In this document: in pieces, positions 43,373 to 53,799 of the stretch
How positions within the stretch are numbered: the first letter of the stretch is position 1
Layout of the letters: the number at the start of each line of letters is the position of its first letter
From: Marinomonas maritima
Lineage (GTDB): Bacteria > Pseudomonadota > Gammaproteobacteria > Pseudomonadales > Marinomonadaceae
DNA: 64,000 bases
NCBI RefSeq assembly: GCF_024435075.2
Contig: NZ_JAMZEG020000002.1
Location: forward strand, 821,501-885,500
Direction of reading: 5' to 3'
Notes under the pieces: generated by a model
Told to the model about the DNA's origin: nothing
The model's database searches: none
The model's input: only the letters and a program-made list of their open reading frames with translations
Made by a program: the position numbers and the translations under genes

Positions 43373-44254
43373 TTAAGGGCGATAACTGGATTGCCAACCT
43401 AATTTGTCACGACACACATTATAAAAATCGTGGTTTCTAGGGTGTATTAAACGTATGCCACCCGTTTTTTTCGTGATGTAAATTTCATCACCTGGTGCGG
43501 CAGTGATATTAAGCTGACCATCACAACTAACACTGGGATAAGTAAGGTTGGATTCACAGACTACAATCCTAATTCGCGCGTTAGCATCAATCACTATAGG
43601 TCGGTTACTCAATGTATGTGGGTGCATAGGAACCAAAACCAACGCATCTAATTTGGGCAATAGAATAGGACCACCAGCAGATAATGCATAAGCGGTTGAG
43701 CCCGTTGGGGTTGCCACAATTAAACCATCGGATTTTTGATTCATCACAAACTGATCGTCGATGAATAAATCAAAACGTATCATTCTAGCGGATTTTCCGG
43801 GGTGCAGGACTAAATCATTGAGCGCAATGCCCTCGCCGCTTGGTCGATTCTGGCGCTTAATCTTTGCTTCTATCATGAAGCGCTTTTCTTCTTGGTATTC
43901 ACCACGAAAAATAGGGTCCAATTCTTCTTTTAGATTGTGCGGGGAGATATCTGTTAGAAAACCCAATGTGCCTCTATTGATCCCCAGAACAGGGATGTCG
44001 TAATGACAGATGGCTCTTGCAGCACCAAGAAAACTACCATCGCCGCCTACTACCATGACCATATCACAATGATCACCTAATTCTTTCAATGGCGCAGAGT
44101 CGACTTTAATACCGGGCATCATTGCCGCTAACTGGTCCTCAAGTACTGGCGCAATATCCTTTTCTTGGAGGTATTCCATCAGCTTCTTGACCGTATCAAT
44201 GATCTGAGGTTTATCTAATCGAGCAATAATACCAACACGTCTAAAAAGACTCAT
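43373..44254 (-). CDS. nadK: NAD kinase
   Basis: The 293-residue enzyme phosphorylates NAD to NADP. Motif GGDGSFLGAAR (about residue 71), NRGTLGFLTD (about 95) and DGLIVATPTGSTAYALSAGGP (in two adjoining parts, about 173) are the family's ATP and NAD sites. The length is typical. It is the first gene of the run toward pepN. Confidence 0.97.
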   Translation of the reverse strand: MSLFRRVGIIARLDKPQIIDTVKKLMEYLQEKDIAPVLEDQLAAMMPGIKVDSAPLKELGDHCDMVMVVGGDGSFLGAARAICHYDIPVLGINRGTLGFLTDISPHNLKEELDPIFRGEYQEEKRFMIEAKIKRQNRPSGEGIALNDLVLHPGKSARMIRFDLFIDDQFVMNQKSDGLIVATPTGSTAYALSAGGPILLPKLDALVLVPMHPHTLSNRPIVIDANARIRIVVCESNLTYPSVSCDGQLNITAAPGDEIYITKKTGGIRLIHPRNHDFYNVCRDKLGWQSSYRP

Positions 44255-44388
44255 GCGTCATTCTCTTCTCGTCTGTCGATGTAACAAAGCAACCCACTAA
44301 TGTGTTTTCAAAACGGTTTTTATTATTAAAGTGAGTTTTATATAATTGAGCCAACTTTAACATGAAGAAGCTGACTATCGCCATCTCG

Positions 44389-45414
44389 TTAAAGCAGGAC
44401 AAAAGGATTACTGCTTAATGGGTAGCCTCGCCAGCCTTGTAATCCTCCAGTATGTATAAATAATGTACGTCGATAGGGCCAAATGCCTTCTTCCATCGCG
44501 GTGAACACCGCATACATACTTTTGCAGGTATAAACGGGATCCAACGGATAATCAGGGTTATTTTTAGCAAATTCGTGTATAAATTTTTTTAACTCAGGGC
44601 TTTGTTTTGCGTAACCACCTTCATGACAGTGGGAATGGAAAAATAATTTTTCTGAAAGCATTTTTTGAAGAGCCATCGATTGAGAGAGCTCAGCGGCGTT
44701 TATTTGTTGTGCTTGATCAACAATAAAGCCTCTCTGATGTTGTGCGCCTTTTAATGCACTAAAAACGTGTAAATCAGGTGTTTGATGATGAGCCAATAGA
44801 CCGGCCGCTGTTGTTCCTGTTCCTGCCGATACTACCCATGCGTCATATTCATCATCCATATTGCTAATGTCTCCAGCCCAATCTCGACACCCTAATGCGC
44901 CCAACAGACCACCACCCCCTTCCGGAATCCAGTAAACATTTTTGTAGAGCGTATCGATCGTTTGAGTTACGTCAGAGGACACCCCTAATCGATAATCCGA
45001 TCGAGACGAAGGCCATAATTCAACACCGTTATTCACCATGTCTCTTAATGTCGGTGTCAACTTAGGCTGCAGCTCTCCTCGAACGACCGCTACCGCTTTG
45101 AATGGCATAGATTTTAGTGTCGAACCAAAAGCATGGAGGTGGTTTGAAAAAGGCCCTCCAAATGTTGCAATAACGCTGGCTTGTTGTTTTGTTGCTTCAA
45201 TAAGATGGTGTTGAAGTTTGTGCCATTTATTACCAGGTGCATGTGGATATTCACAGTCCCCACGATAGATATTCAGTTCGTAACGATGATGAAGCGAATC
45301 TTGGTAAGATGACGATAAAATGATCGGCTGGATGAAAGACACAAATAAACCTAGTCGTATGAGAAGCCTCTGATAGCGTAAGAGTAACATATTAATGGCT
45401 ATGAGCATTCTCAT
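44389..45414 (-). CDS. ACC deaminase / D-cysteine desulfhydrase family PLP enzyme
   Basis: The 341-residue protein belongs to fold type II PLP enzymes. The PLP Lys is in PGNKWHKLQHHL near residue 62, FGGPFSNHLHAFGS near 91 holds the phosphate region, and SAGTGTTAAGLL near 200 is the glycine-rich loop. Substrate is uncertain: family members act on aminocyclopropane carboxylate or D-cysteine. The first 35 residues are hydrophobic (LLLRYQRLLIRLGLFVSFIQ), unlike most relatives, so the true start may be further in, although no better start is visible. Confidence 0.75.
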   Translation of the reverse strand: MRMLIAINMLLLRYQRLLIRLGLFVSFIQPIILSSSYQDSLHHRYELNIYRGDCEYPHAPGNKWHKLQHHLIEATKQQASVIATFGGPFSNHLHAFGSTLKSMPFKAVAVVRGELQPKLTPTLRDMVNNGVELWPSSRSDYRLGVSSDVTQTIDTLYKNVYWIPEGGGGLLGALGCRDWAGDISNMDDEYDAWVVSAGTGTTAAGLLAHHQTPDLHVFSALKGAQHQRGFIVDQAQQINAAELSQSMALQKMLSEKLFFHSHCHEGGYAKQSPELKKFIHEFAKNNPDYPLDPVYTCKSMYAVFTAMEEGIWPYRRTLFIHTGGLQGWRGYPLSSNPFVLL

Positions 45415-45560
45415 CGACAGAGTTACAAATGCTATCTATAAACTTCTCTAGATCATGATATTTTAGCGTGTTGTAAATCGTTTTTTTCGTCTGATAAATA
45501 TCACTTTATTGTATGTTTCTTTGTTAAAATCTGCGCACTCATCATTTGTGGAGATGAAAC

Positions 45561-48500
45561 ATGATTCCAAGGCTTTCTGAAGTCTCGCCAATTCAGGCTA
45601 AATACCTTTCTTTCATCGAACGCCTGAAAACCTCGGGATTTTTAGGTGATACCAACCCTGATTATGCTAACCGTGTGGTTCATTCAACCGACAATTCTAT
45701 CTACCAGATTTTGCCTCAAGGGGTTATTTACCCCAAAAACACTCAAGACATCCAATTACTGGTTAGCCTGTCAAATCAAGAAGAATTTCAAGATATTGTA
45801 TTAAGCCCTAGAGGCGGCGGCACAGGAACCAATGGTCAATCATTGACGGATGGTTTAGTGGTGGATTTATCCAAGCACATGAATCGTATATTGGAAATCA
45901 ATACAGAAGAAGGTTGGGCTCGGGTCGAAGCTGGTGTGGTAAAAGATCAGCTTAACAAAGCCATCAAACCTCATGGGTTGTTTTTTGCCCCCGAACTATC
46001 GACGAGCAACCGCGCCACCATTGGCGGCATGATCAATACCGATGCCAGCGGGCAAGGCTCCGTTATGTACGGAAAAACGCGAGACCATGTTTTATCACTG
46101 AAAACAGTATTACTGGATGGTTACCTACTTGAGTCTTCCCCCATTGGTGATGACGCGCTGACTAAAATTCAAAGCGGCAGCGATTATTCTGCCCATGCTC
46201 ACCGTATCGTTGATGCAATCCAAAAAAGTAAAGCTCAAGAAATAAATGACACCTTTCCTGCGTTGAACCGTTGTTTAACGGGTTATGATTTAGCGCATAT
46301 ACGCACCGAAGACGGTCGTTTCAATATGAATTCTGTATTGTGCGGATCAGAAGGTACGTTGGGATTTATTGTCGAAGCAAAAGTAAATCTCCTTACCATT
46401 CCTACATATGCAGCTTTAGTGAATATTCGCTATGACAGTTTTGAAGGCTCGTTGCGTCATGCACGCGAATTACTTGCGGCTAAACCTACGTCCATCGAAA
46501 CCGTTGACTCTAAAGTGTTAGGCCTTGCAAAGGGTGACAGTATTTGGAATTCCGTCTCTGAGTTTTTCCCTCAAAACACAGGAGAAAACATTCAAGGTAT
46601 TAACCTAGTGGAATACACGGGCGACGACGAACAAGACGTCACCGAAAAAATTAAAATTCTTACTGATGCTCTAGATATCTTAGCAAAAGCGGGTGGTAGT
46701 AGTGCCTTGGGTTACACCATCGCAATGGGGCATGACAACGTTAACAAACTGTGGGCGATGCGGAAAAAATCCGTTGGCTTACTGGGTAATGCCAAAGGGG
46801 AAAAACGCCCTATTCCTTTTGTAGAAGATACGGCGGTACCACCAGAAAATCTCGCGGATTTTATCATGGAGTTTCGCGCTGTGTTGGACTGTTACCATGT
46901 TCAATATGGCATGTTTGGCCATGTCGACGCAGGTGTATTACATGTTCGTCCCGCCTTGGATCTCAAAGACGAATCCCAAGAACCTATGATTCGAGAAATT
47001 ACTGACAAAGTGGTCGCTCTTACTCAAAAATACAATGGTTTATTGTGGGGTGAACATGGTAAAGGCGTACGCTCCGAATACGCGCCTGCCTTCTTTGGTA
47101 AACTGTATCCTAGCATCCAGCAAGTGAAAGGCGCTTTTGACCCAAGAAACCAACTGAACCCAGGTAAAATTGCCACTCCTTATGAGTTGGGTGCTGATTT
47201 GCTAAAAATAGACAACGTTCCACTGCGCGGCCAATTTGATCGTCAAATTCCTCTTAAAAATCGAGATCAATTTAAAGAGGGAATGTACTGCAACGGCAAC
47301 GGCGCTTGTTTTAATTTCGACCCTAATGATGCCATGTGCCCTTCTTGGAAAGGTACCCGAGATCGTAGGCATTCACCAAAAGGTCGAGCGTCTTTGATGC
47401 GTGAATGGATACGCGGTATGAGTGCACAAGGTGTTGATACGGTGCGAGCCAGCAAAAAGGCCAAAACCACTCACTTTTTAATCAGCTTTCTCCCTCGATT
47501 AAAAAATACACTGACAAAGCGCCGTGGGGATTATGACTTTTCAAACGAAGTTCATGACGCCATGATGGGGTGTTTAGCCTGTAAATCCTGCGTAGGACAA
47601 TGTCCTATTAAAGTGGATGTACCAGAGTTTAGAGCCAATTTTCTTGAACTCTATTACAGCCGATATTTACGGCCAGTCAAAGACTACCTTGTTGGTTCTT
47701 TAGAGTTTATGATGCCAACGATGGCCCTCTTCCCTCAACCCTATAACTGGTTAGTACGTCGTCGCTGGGTAAATCATGTTAGTAGCAAGTATATTGGCCT
47801 AACCGATAATCCAACACTGAGCACACTCAACCTTAAAAAAGAAATGTCACGTCGAGGTATTCGTTTAGCCACGCCGTTGGCCATCGAATCATTAAGTCCA
47901 AAAGACAGATCTCGCGCGGTTATTGTCGTCCAAGATGCTTTTACCAGTTATTTCGAAACTCAACTGGTATTAGATACGATGGAAACATTAAGTCGTCTTG
48001 GGTTTCAAGCCTATCTCGCGCCTTACATGCCCAATGGCAAACCATTGCACGTCCACGGATTTATAAAAGCGTTTAATAAAACCGCCCGTAAAAATCTCGA
48101 TATGCTACAAAGATTATCGTTTTATGGTCTACCTTTTATAGGTATTGACCCATCTATGACGCTAACGTATCGAGCGGAATACACAAAAGCGTTTAGTAAC
48201 AGCCGACAAGTACCAAAAATCCAACTCATGCAAGAATGGTTAGCACAAAAAAGCGAGCACCTCATCAAGCAGCCTTTAATGTGCGATAATTCAACCTATC
48301 ACTTAATGACACACTGCACTGAAAAAACCAATGCTGCTGCCTCGATTCAAGACTGGCAAAAAATTTACAGCATACTCGGGCTTGAGTTAAAAGTTGAAAA
48401 CGTAGGCTGCTGTGGAATGGCGGGGACTTACGGTCACGAATCAGCCAACCAAGAAATATCAAAAACTATCTATGATCTTTCATGGAAAGAAAAAGTAGCC

Positions 48501-48635
48501 GACCCTGTATTGATCGAAAAACTGGTCGCAACAGGTTATTCTTGTCGAAGCCAAGTAAAACGCTTTGACGATGTCGCCATCCCTCATCCGATACAGGCGC
48601 TCTTAAAACATTTAAGAAAAGCCAATGTCGATTAA
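45561..48635 (+). CDS. ydiJ: FAD-binding and Fe-S-binding oxidoreductase YdiJ (D-2-hydroxyglutarate dehydrogenase type)
   Basis: The 1024-residue protein is fused from an FAD PCMH domain (SPRGGGTGTNGQSLTDGLVV, about residue 82), an FAD-oxidase C-terminal domain to about 560, a ferredoxin-like region (CLACKSCVGQCPIKVDVP near 675), and CCG cysteine-rich domains (THCTEK and NVGCCGMAGTYGHE near 950). Homologues such as E. coli YdiJ oxidise D-2-hydroxyglutarate. The length matches YdiJ (1018). It is preceded by a GGAGATG ribosome region. Confidence 0.9.
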   Translation: MIPRLSEVSPIQAKYLSFIERLKTSGFLGDTNPDYANRVVHSTDNSIYQILPQGVIYPKNTQDIQLLVSLSNQEEFQDIVLSPRGGGTGTNGQSLTDGLVVDLSKHMNRILEINTEEGWARVEAGVVKDQLNKAIKPHGLFFAPELSTSNRATIGGMINTDASGQGSVMYGKTRDHVLSLKTVLLDGYLLESSPIGDDALTKIQSGSDYSAHAHRIVDAIQKSKAQEINDTFPALNRCLTGYDLAHIRTEDGRFNMNSVLCGSEGTLGFIVEAKVNLLTIPTYAALVNIRYDSFEGSLRHARELLAAKPTSIETVDSKVLGLAKGDSIWNSVSEFFPQNTGENIQGINLVEYTGDDEQDVTEKIKILTDALDILAKAGGSSALGYTIAMGHDNVNKLWAMRKKSVGLLGNAKGEKRPIPFVEDTAVPPENLADFIMEFRAVLDCYHVQYGMFGHVDAGVLHVRPALDLKDESQEPMIREITDKVVALTQKYNGLLWGEHGKGVRSEYAPAFFGKLYPSIQQVKGAFDPRNQLNPGKIATPYELGADLLKIDNVPLRGQFDRQIPLKNRDQFKEGMYCNGNGACFNFDPNDAMCPSWKGTRDRRHSPKGRASLMREWIRGMSAQGVDTVRASKKAKTTHFLISFLPRLKNTLTKRRGDYDFSNEVHDAMMGCLACKSCVGQCPIKVDVPEFRANFLELYYSRYLRPVKDYLVGSLEFMMPTMALFPQPYNWLVRRRWVNHVSSKYIGLTDNPTLSTLNLKKEMSRRGIRLATPLAIESLSPKDRSRAVIVVQDAFTSYFETQLVLDTMETLSRLGFQAYLAPYMPNGKPLHVHGFIKAFNKTARKNLDMLQRLSFYGLPFIGIDPSMTLTYRAEYTKAFSNSRQVPKIQLMQEWLAQKSEHLIKQPLMCDNSTYHLMTHCTEKTNAAASIQDWQKIYSILGLELKVENVGCCGMAGTYGHESANQEISKTIYDLSWKEKVADPVLIEKLVATGYSCRSQVKRFDDVAIPHPIQALLKHLRKANVD

Positions 48636-48661
48636 ACATTGGCAGGTATCACGCAACCATC

Positions 48662-48684
48662 AAGGCTCGGGATTTCCGAGTCTT
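48662..48684 (+). terminator. Possible terminator or attenuator after ydiJ
   Basis: AAGGCTCGG (48662-48670) and CCGAGTCTT (48676-48684) form a 9-bp stem with one G-T pair, followed by CTTTTCCCC. It sits between ydiJ and the next gene, which also has its own ribosome site. Confidence 0.5.
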
Positions 48685-48707
48685 CTTTTCCCCTATTAAG
48701 GAATACC

Positions 48708-49448
48708 ATGAGTCACCAAAATTTATTACACGATAGTGCCGATGAACTGGGCCCTATTCGCATTTTTGATGATGGTCAGTATCGAGTTTTGTCCTTTGCA
48801 GAAGGTGATGAGCAAAGTCGTATTCGCCTTTCCACGCCGCACATTTTGCAACATGAATATACCCAAGCTATGATGCTGCCTTTATTGTTCTGCGAGCCTA
48901 AAAGAGTGTGTATTTTAGGACTAGGTGGCGGCGCATTACTTCATGCGCTACACCACGCCATACCCGCCGTACACATCACCGCAGTCGAGCTACGTCAAGA
49001 AGTAATGGATGCCGCTGAAATGTATTTCAAACTTCCAAGAGGCAAGCGGATTACATTAAGCGTGGCAAACGCCATTGATTGCATGGCAGAAGGCCTGCCT
49101 AAGAAAGTTGACTTACTCATGACAGACCTTTACAACACTGAAGGAATGGATCGAGGTGTCTTACAGGCGAGCTTTATTGAGAACTGTGCTAAAAATATCA
49201 AAGATGACGGCTGGCTTGCCCTAAATTGCTGGATGAATGACAAAAATAACCAAGACCTCACTGACATCATAAAAAAACACTTCATTGATGTTCGTGCATT
49301 AGATACAGGCGGTGGTAACTGGGTGATTATTGCGGGTAAAAGAATGAACCATAGCAATGCAAAAGAGCTCAAAGCACACGCTCTAAGCCTAAGCAATCAC
49401 ATGGGTTATCAATTAACTAAATGGTTGTCTCGTTTATCAGTTGTTTGA
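48708..49448 (+). CDS. Spermidine-synthase-fold protein
   Basis: The 246-residue protein has the methyltransferase-like fold of spermidine synthases. VCILGLGGGALLHALHH near residue 67 is the nucleotide loop, ITAVELRQEVMDAAEMYF follows with the acidic residue, and LLMTDLYNTEGM holds the catalytic-region Asp. It lacks the N-terminal beta domain of SpeE, so polyamine synthesis is not assured. I use ATG 48708, with AAGGAA upstream; a longer frame from a TTG at 48639 would start inside the hairpin. The decarboxylase that supplies putrescine is elsewhere in the window. Confidence 0.8.
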   Translation: MSHQNLLHDSADELGPIRIFDDGQYRVLSFAEGDEQSRIRLSTPHILQHEYTQAMMLPLLFCEPKRVCILGLGGGALLHALHHAIPAVHITAVELRQEVMDAAEMYFKLPRGKRITLSVANAIDCMAEGLPKKVDLLMTDLYNTEGMDRGVLQASFIENCAKNIKDDGWLALNCWMNDKNNQDLTDIIKKHFIDVRALDTGGGNWVIIAGKRMNHSNAKELKAHALSLSNHMGYQLTKWLSRLSVV

Positions 49449-49488
49449 CTCTCTCTACTAAAAGTACAGTCTACTCATCAGGAAAAAC

Positions 49489-49518
49489 AAAAATGCCGCT
49501 TTCATAAGCGGCATTTTT
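49489..49518. terminator. Bidirectional terminator between the spermidine-synthase-like gene and pgm
   Basis: Perfect 12-bp arms AAAAATGCCGCT (49489-49500) and AGCGGCATTTTT (49507-49518) with a six-base loop between two convergent genes. Confidence 0.93.
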
Positions 49519-49532
49519 GATAAACATAAAGT

Positions 49533-51176
49533 TTAGTTGTCTAGTACTTTATTTACTAAGGCTTTCGCTTCTTCTTCCAGCTTGGCAAGATGTTCTTCTG
49601 AAATAAAACTTTCCAAATAGATTTTGTACACATTTTCTGTGCCGGATGGCCTGGCGGCAAACCAACCATTTTTAGTAGACACTTTTAAACCACCAATGGC
49701 GGCTCCATTTCCTGGAGCATGAGTTAGAACAGAGACAATCGTTTCGCCCGCTAATTCGATTTGCGTCACATTGTTTGCATCTAGCGCGCCTAATAATGCC
49801 TTTTGCACAGAGGTTGCTGCAACATCAATGCGTTTATAAAAGGGCTGGCCATACTTAGTTACTTGAGCCTCATACAATGTCTGGGGATCCTTTCCTGTTA
49901 CCGCTAAGATTTCTGCCGCAAGTAACGCCATGATAAATCCATCTTTATCGGTCGTCCAAACGGTGCCGTCTTTACGTAGAAAAGAAGCCCCTGCACTCTC
50001 TTCACCACCAAATGCCATAGAACCTTCAAACATACCCTCGACGTACCATTTAAAGCCAACGGGCACTTCGCAAAGTCGGCGACCAAGGCCATTTACAACA
50101 CGATCTATCATGCCACTGGACACCAAGGTTTTTCCAAACTGAATGTCTTGGGACCATTGTGCCCTGTGTTGTGCTAAATATTCGATTGCTACTGCAAGAT
50201 AAGCATTAGGATTCATTAAGCCGGATTGAGCACAGACAATGCCATGACGATCATAGTCAGGGTCATTACCCACCGCAATATCAAAATCATTTTTTAACTT
50301 GAGCAAACCTTGCATGGAATATGGCGAAGAACAATCCATGCGAATACGACCGTCTTTATCCAACGGAACAAAACGAAACGTAGGATCAACTTCTGAGTTT
50401 ACAACCGTAATGTCTAAGTCATATTTTTTGGCAATAGGCTCCCAATAATGAATACCTGAACCGCCCATTGGGTCAACTCCAATTCGAATTTTAGCGTTTT
50501 TAATCGCTTCCATATCGATGACATTTTCAAGATCGTTTACATAGTGATTAATGTAATCAAAAGGCTCAATTAATTCGCTCTCTTCTATTTCCTCTATAGA
50601 GAATCGCTTAACACCGTGTAAGTTTTCTTTCAGTAAGGCATTTGCTCTTTTTGCAACCCAATCGGTTATCTCTTTGTCTGCCGGCCCACCCTTTATAGAG
50701 TTATATTTAATACCACCATCTTCCGGTGGATTATGAGAGGGCGTAATAACAATGCCATCACTAAGATCAGTCTGTGTTTTATTATGCGTCAAGACAGCAT
50801 GAGAAATAACAGGCGTGGGCGTGAAACCTCCATTGAGCTGAGTACGAACGCGTACGCCATTCGCGGTAAAGACACTCAATGCGGTCTGGAAAGCGGCTTC
50901 AGACAAAGCATGAGTATCTTTGCCTAGGTAAAGCGGTCCTGAAATATGCTGGGCTAGACGGTATTCAGCAATGGCTTGCGAGATCGCAAGAATGTGATCT
51001 TCATTAAAACTAGCCAGTAAAGCACTGCCTCTGTGTCCTGAGGTACCAAAACTCACACATTCATCTGGATGAGTCATCACCCGAGGCTTTTTTAAATAAT
51101 AAGCCGTCATGAGTTCAGGCAAATTTACCAGAGAAGTATGCGGAGCAAGCTGTCCAGCTTGAGGATGAATTGCCAT
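49533..51176 (-). CDS. pgm: Phosphoglucomutase (alpha-D-glucose phosphate specific)
   Basis: The 547-residue enzyme interconverts glucose-1- and glucose-6-phosphate. The phosphoserine loop is FGTSGHRGSALLASF near residue 55, the metal loop DPDYDRHGIV near 307, the sugar loop GGEESAGASFLR near 395, and the phosphate loop ARPSGTENVYKIY near 515. I use ATG 51176 (MAIHPQAGQLAP), which matches the E. coli start and has AGGG eight bases upstream; a longer frame from 51212 has no such support. Confidence 0.96.
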   Translation of the reverse strand: MAIHPQAGQLAPHTSLVNLPELMTAYYLKKPRVMTHPDECVSFGTSGHRGSALLASFNEDHILAISQAIAEYRLAQHISGPLYLGKDTHALSEAAFQTALSVFTANGVRVRTQLNGGFTPTPVISHAVLTHNKTQTDLSDGIVITPSHNPPEDGGIKYNSIKGGPADKEITDWVAKRANALLKENLHGVKRFSIEEIEESELIEPFDYINHYVNDLENVIDMEAIKNAKIRIGVDPMGGSGIHYWEPIAKKYDLDITVVNSEVDPTFRFVPLDKDGRIRMDCSSPYSMQGLLKLKNDFDIAVGNDPDYDRHGIVCAQSGLMNPNAYLAVAIEYLAQHRAQWSQDIQFGKTLVSSGMIDRVVNGLGRRLCEVPVGFKWYVEGMFEGSMAFGGEESAGASFLRKDGTVWTTDKDGFIMALLAAEILAVTGKDPQTLYEAQVTKYGQPFYKRIDVAATSVQKALLGALDANNVTQIELAGETIVSVLTHAPGNGAAIGGLKVSTKNGWFAARPSGTENVYKIYLESFISEEHLAKLEEEAKALVNKVLDN

Positions 51177-51268
51177 ATTGTAAGCCCTGTTAAGTCTTTG
51201 AAACGGATACAATCAGTCTCGCTTATATCTATTACAGTTTCAATGACTTAACTGAGTGCAATCAGGGA

Positions 51269-52393
51269 TTATCGTTTCCGAAGGATTAAACTGCCAATCG
51301 AGTAACCTGCCCCAAAAGAGCAGATCACACCAATATCACCGGCGCTTAAATCATCATGATACTTAGCAAACGCAATAATAGATCCCGCGGAGGCGGTATT
51401 GGCGTACTCATCAAGAACCACTGGCGCTTCTTCAAGCGTCGCATCGCGCCCTAGCAGTCGTTTACTGATCAGCAAGTTCATGTTGATATTGGCTTGATGT
51501 AACCACCAACGTTTCAATGCGGAGACATTAATGCCTTCGCTCAACAAATGACTTTCAATATGATCTGCGGCCATGGGGCACACTTCTTTAAAAACCTTTC
51601 TACCATTTTGATGGAACAATTTATCCGCAGAATAAGGGTCTTCGTCGGTGGCTCGCGTTAAGTAGCCAAAGTTAGATCGAATATTATTTGAATAAGACGT
51701 GACACACTTTGTACTAAGCACATCAAAGGCGTGTGCTGACTGACAGGTTTCACTACTTTCCACCACTACAGCCGTCGCCACATCGCCAAAAATGAAGTGT
51801 GAGTCTCTGTCCATATAGTTGACTTGAGGTGAAGTAAGTTCAGGGTTGATGACGAGAACCCCCTTTGAGGTGCCCGCCTTCACTGCGTCAACGGCTCTTT
51901 GCAGGCCAAAAGTGGCAGCAGAACAAGCTACTAGCATATCAAAGCCGAACCCTTCAATTCCTAATGCCGCTTGCACTTCTATGGCAATAGCAGGGTAAGA
52001 ACGCTGAGTATAAGCACAAGACACAATGACCATATCAATATCAGCGGCGGTTTTATTTGCGGCATTCAAGGCTTTTTGTGCAGCAGAAATCGCCATTTCA
52101 GCTTGATGAGAGACCTGATCATCCTCTCGTACGTCAAGAATCGGGCGCATGCGGTGTATGTCTAAAGCCCCCTTTTTTGAATAGATATAACGGCTTTTGA
52201 TACCCGATGCCTTTTCAATAAACGCTGCACTGGAAAGAGGTTTTGCCTCCATCTCTCCCGCATTAATTGCTGTTTCGTTTTCTAGGTTAAAAAGTTCAGC
52301 CCAAGCGTTGTAGCTTGTAACTAGCTCTTCATTACTAATACTGTGTTCCGGAGTCCATAAACCGACTCCACTTATGACGACTGAAGAATTCAT
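51269..52393 (-). CDS. Beta-ketoacyl-ACP synthase III-like protein
   Basis: The 374-residue protein has the thiolase fold of FabH. The nucleophile Cys is in MLVACSAATFGLQ near residue 155, His in WLHQANINMNLL near 300, and Asn in EYANTASAGSII near 334. It is longer than E. coli FabH (317) and resembles the FabH-like enzymes of Pseudomonas that use longer acyl-CoA primers. Whether it starts fatty-acid synthesis or makes another product is unknown. It stands alone, divergent from the patatin gene. Confidence 0.87.
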   Translation of the reverse strand: MNSSVVISGVGLWTPEHSISNEELVTSYNAWAELFNLENETAINAGEMEAKPLSSAAFIEKASGIKSRYIYSKKGALDIHRMRPILDVREDDQVSHQAEMAISAAQKALNAANKTAADIDMVIVSCAYTQRSYPAIAIEVQAALGIEGFGFDMLVACSAATFGLQRAVDAVKAGTSKGVLVINPELTSPQVNYMDRDSHFIFGDVATAVVVESSETCQSAHAFDVLSTKCVTSYSNNIRSNFGYLTRATDEDPYSADKLFHQNGRKVFKEVCPMAADHIESHLLSEGINVSALKRWWLHQANINMNLLISKRLLGRDATLEEAPVVLDEYANTASAGSIIAFAKYHDDLSAGDIGVICSFGAGYSIGSLILRKR

Positions 52394-52653
52394 TTAATAC
52401 ACCCTTTTTTATTATTATAAATAAAAAGTTTTTATATAAAGTATAGATGAGATTGTGAACGACATTGTCGATACAGTCCACTTTTTGTAATAACAAAGGT
52501 CAATCAATATTCAAAATACTTATATCAATGCGTGATCATATTGGTAAGATTTCAACGCACTATTGTCCACTGAGTGGTTGTTTTTATAGAAGAAACCAGT
52601 ATTTTATGGGATACAAATGAATACTTGAAAAAAATCCGACTAATCGAGTCCTT

Positions 52654-53799
52654 ATGCCAAATAACAATGCTCTCATATTATCCGGTGGTGGTGCTCGCGC
52701 AGCCTACCAAGTTGGGGTTCTATCCGCCATGGGGAAAATGCTTCCAAAGAATACGCCATTGCCTTTTTCTATATTATGCGGAACCTCTGCAGGCGCGCTA
52801 AATGCAACCATGCTTGCTTCTCATGCGAATAATTTTTCTAAGGCTGTCTCTACTTTAGCATTCGTATGGCGTCATTTAACACCAGATCAAATTTACAGTG
52901 TAGGTCGTTGGCCTGTAGCAAGCTCTGTTACAAAAACTTTATTATCCCTTTTCCATCTCCATAACAGTGATACTTCTATCGCACTGATGGACAACACACC
53001 ATTAAAAGACCTCTTAACAAATTATTTGGACTTTTCTAGGATCAATACTGCTATTGAGAACAAGCAGCTCAAAGCACTTGCCATTACCGCGATGAGTTAC
53101 AGTACGGGTGAATCGACGACCTTTTTCCAAGGCTCTCAAGATCTTCAGCCATGGAAAGGCAATAGACGAAAAGGTGTTATAGCGGATTTGGGAGTTGACC
53201 ATCTACTTGCTTCCAGTGCCATCCCCACTATTTTTCCTGCTCATAAAATAGAAAATCATTATTATGGCGACGGCGCTATACGACAAAAATCAGCAATTTA
53301 TCCAGCGTTGAAGCTGGGAGCTGAAAAATTATTTATTATTGGCGTAAGTGGAAACAGAAGTCCTAAAAAGTGGTCTGCTCCCGATATAGACGTAGAGTCC
53401 AGCGCTCCCAGTATGGCGCAAATTCTCGGCCAATTATTAAACAGTGCTTTTATCGACAATCTTGAAGATGATATTTATCAATTAGAAATCATGAACAATC
53501 TTATTCGTGACCTCCCTAAAGAAAAAAGAGCCTATCATCAAAACTTGCCGACAGAGACATTGATTATTTCACCATCCGAAGAGCTAAATGAGATTGCACA
53601 TCACTATATTGCCACTCTGCCTAAAAAAATTCGGGTTTTATTAAAAGCAGCCGGTGGCTCAACATCTGAAAAAACCAGTTCAGCCGCGAGTTATCTATTG
53701 TTCACGCCACAATACTGTCGGGCGCTGATTGAATTAGGTCACAAGGATGCCATGTGGGAAAAAGACCGAATTCTCGCTTTCTTCGAAAATAACGGCTAA
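52654..53799 (+). CDS. Patatin-like phospholipase
   Basis: The 381-residue protein has the oxyanion motif SGGGARAAYQVG (residues 10-21), the nucleophile Ser45 in GTSAGALNA, and the Asp of the dyad in YYGDGAIRQ near 206. The domain is about 230 residues, then about 150 residues of helical sequence (EDDIYQLEIMNNLIRDLPKE) of unknown role. No signal peptide is seen. Its stop overlaps the end of murI by four bases. The 260-base space upstream, between it and the FabH-like gene, is AT-rich without a clear gene. Confidence 0.85.
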   Translation: MPNNNALILSGGGARAAYQVGVLSAMGKMLPKNTPLPFSILCGTSAGALNATMLASHANNFSKAVSTLAFVWRHLTPDQIYSVGRWPVASSVTKTLLSLFHLHNSDTSIALMDNTPLKDLLTNYLDFSRINTAIENKQLKALAITAMSYSTGESTTFFQGSQDLQPWKGNRRKGVIADLGVDHLLASSAIPTIFPAHKIENHYYGDGAIRQKSAIYPALKLGAEKLFIIGVSGNRSPKKWSAPDIDVESSAPSMAQILGQLLNSAFIDNLEDDIYQLEIMNNLIRDLPKEKRAYHQNLPTETLIISPSEELNEIAHHYIATLPKKIRVLLKAAGGSTSEKTSSAASYLLFTPQYCRALIELGHKDAMWEKDRILAFFENNG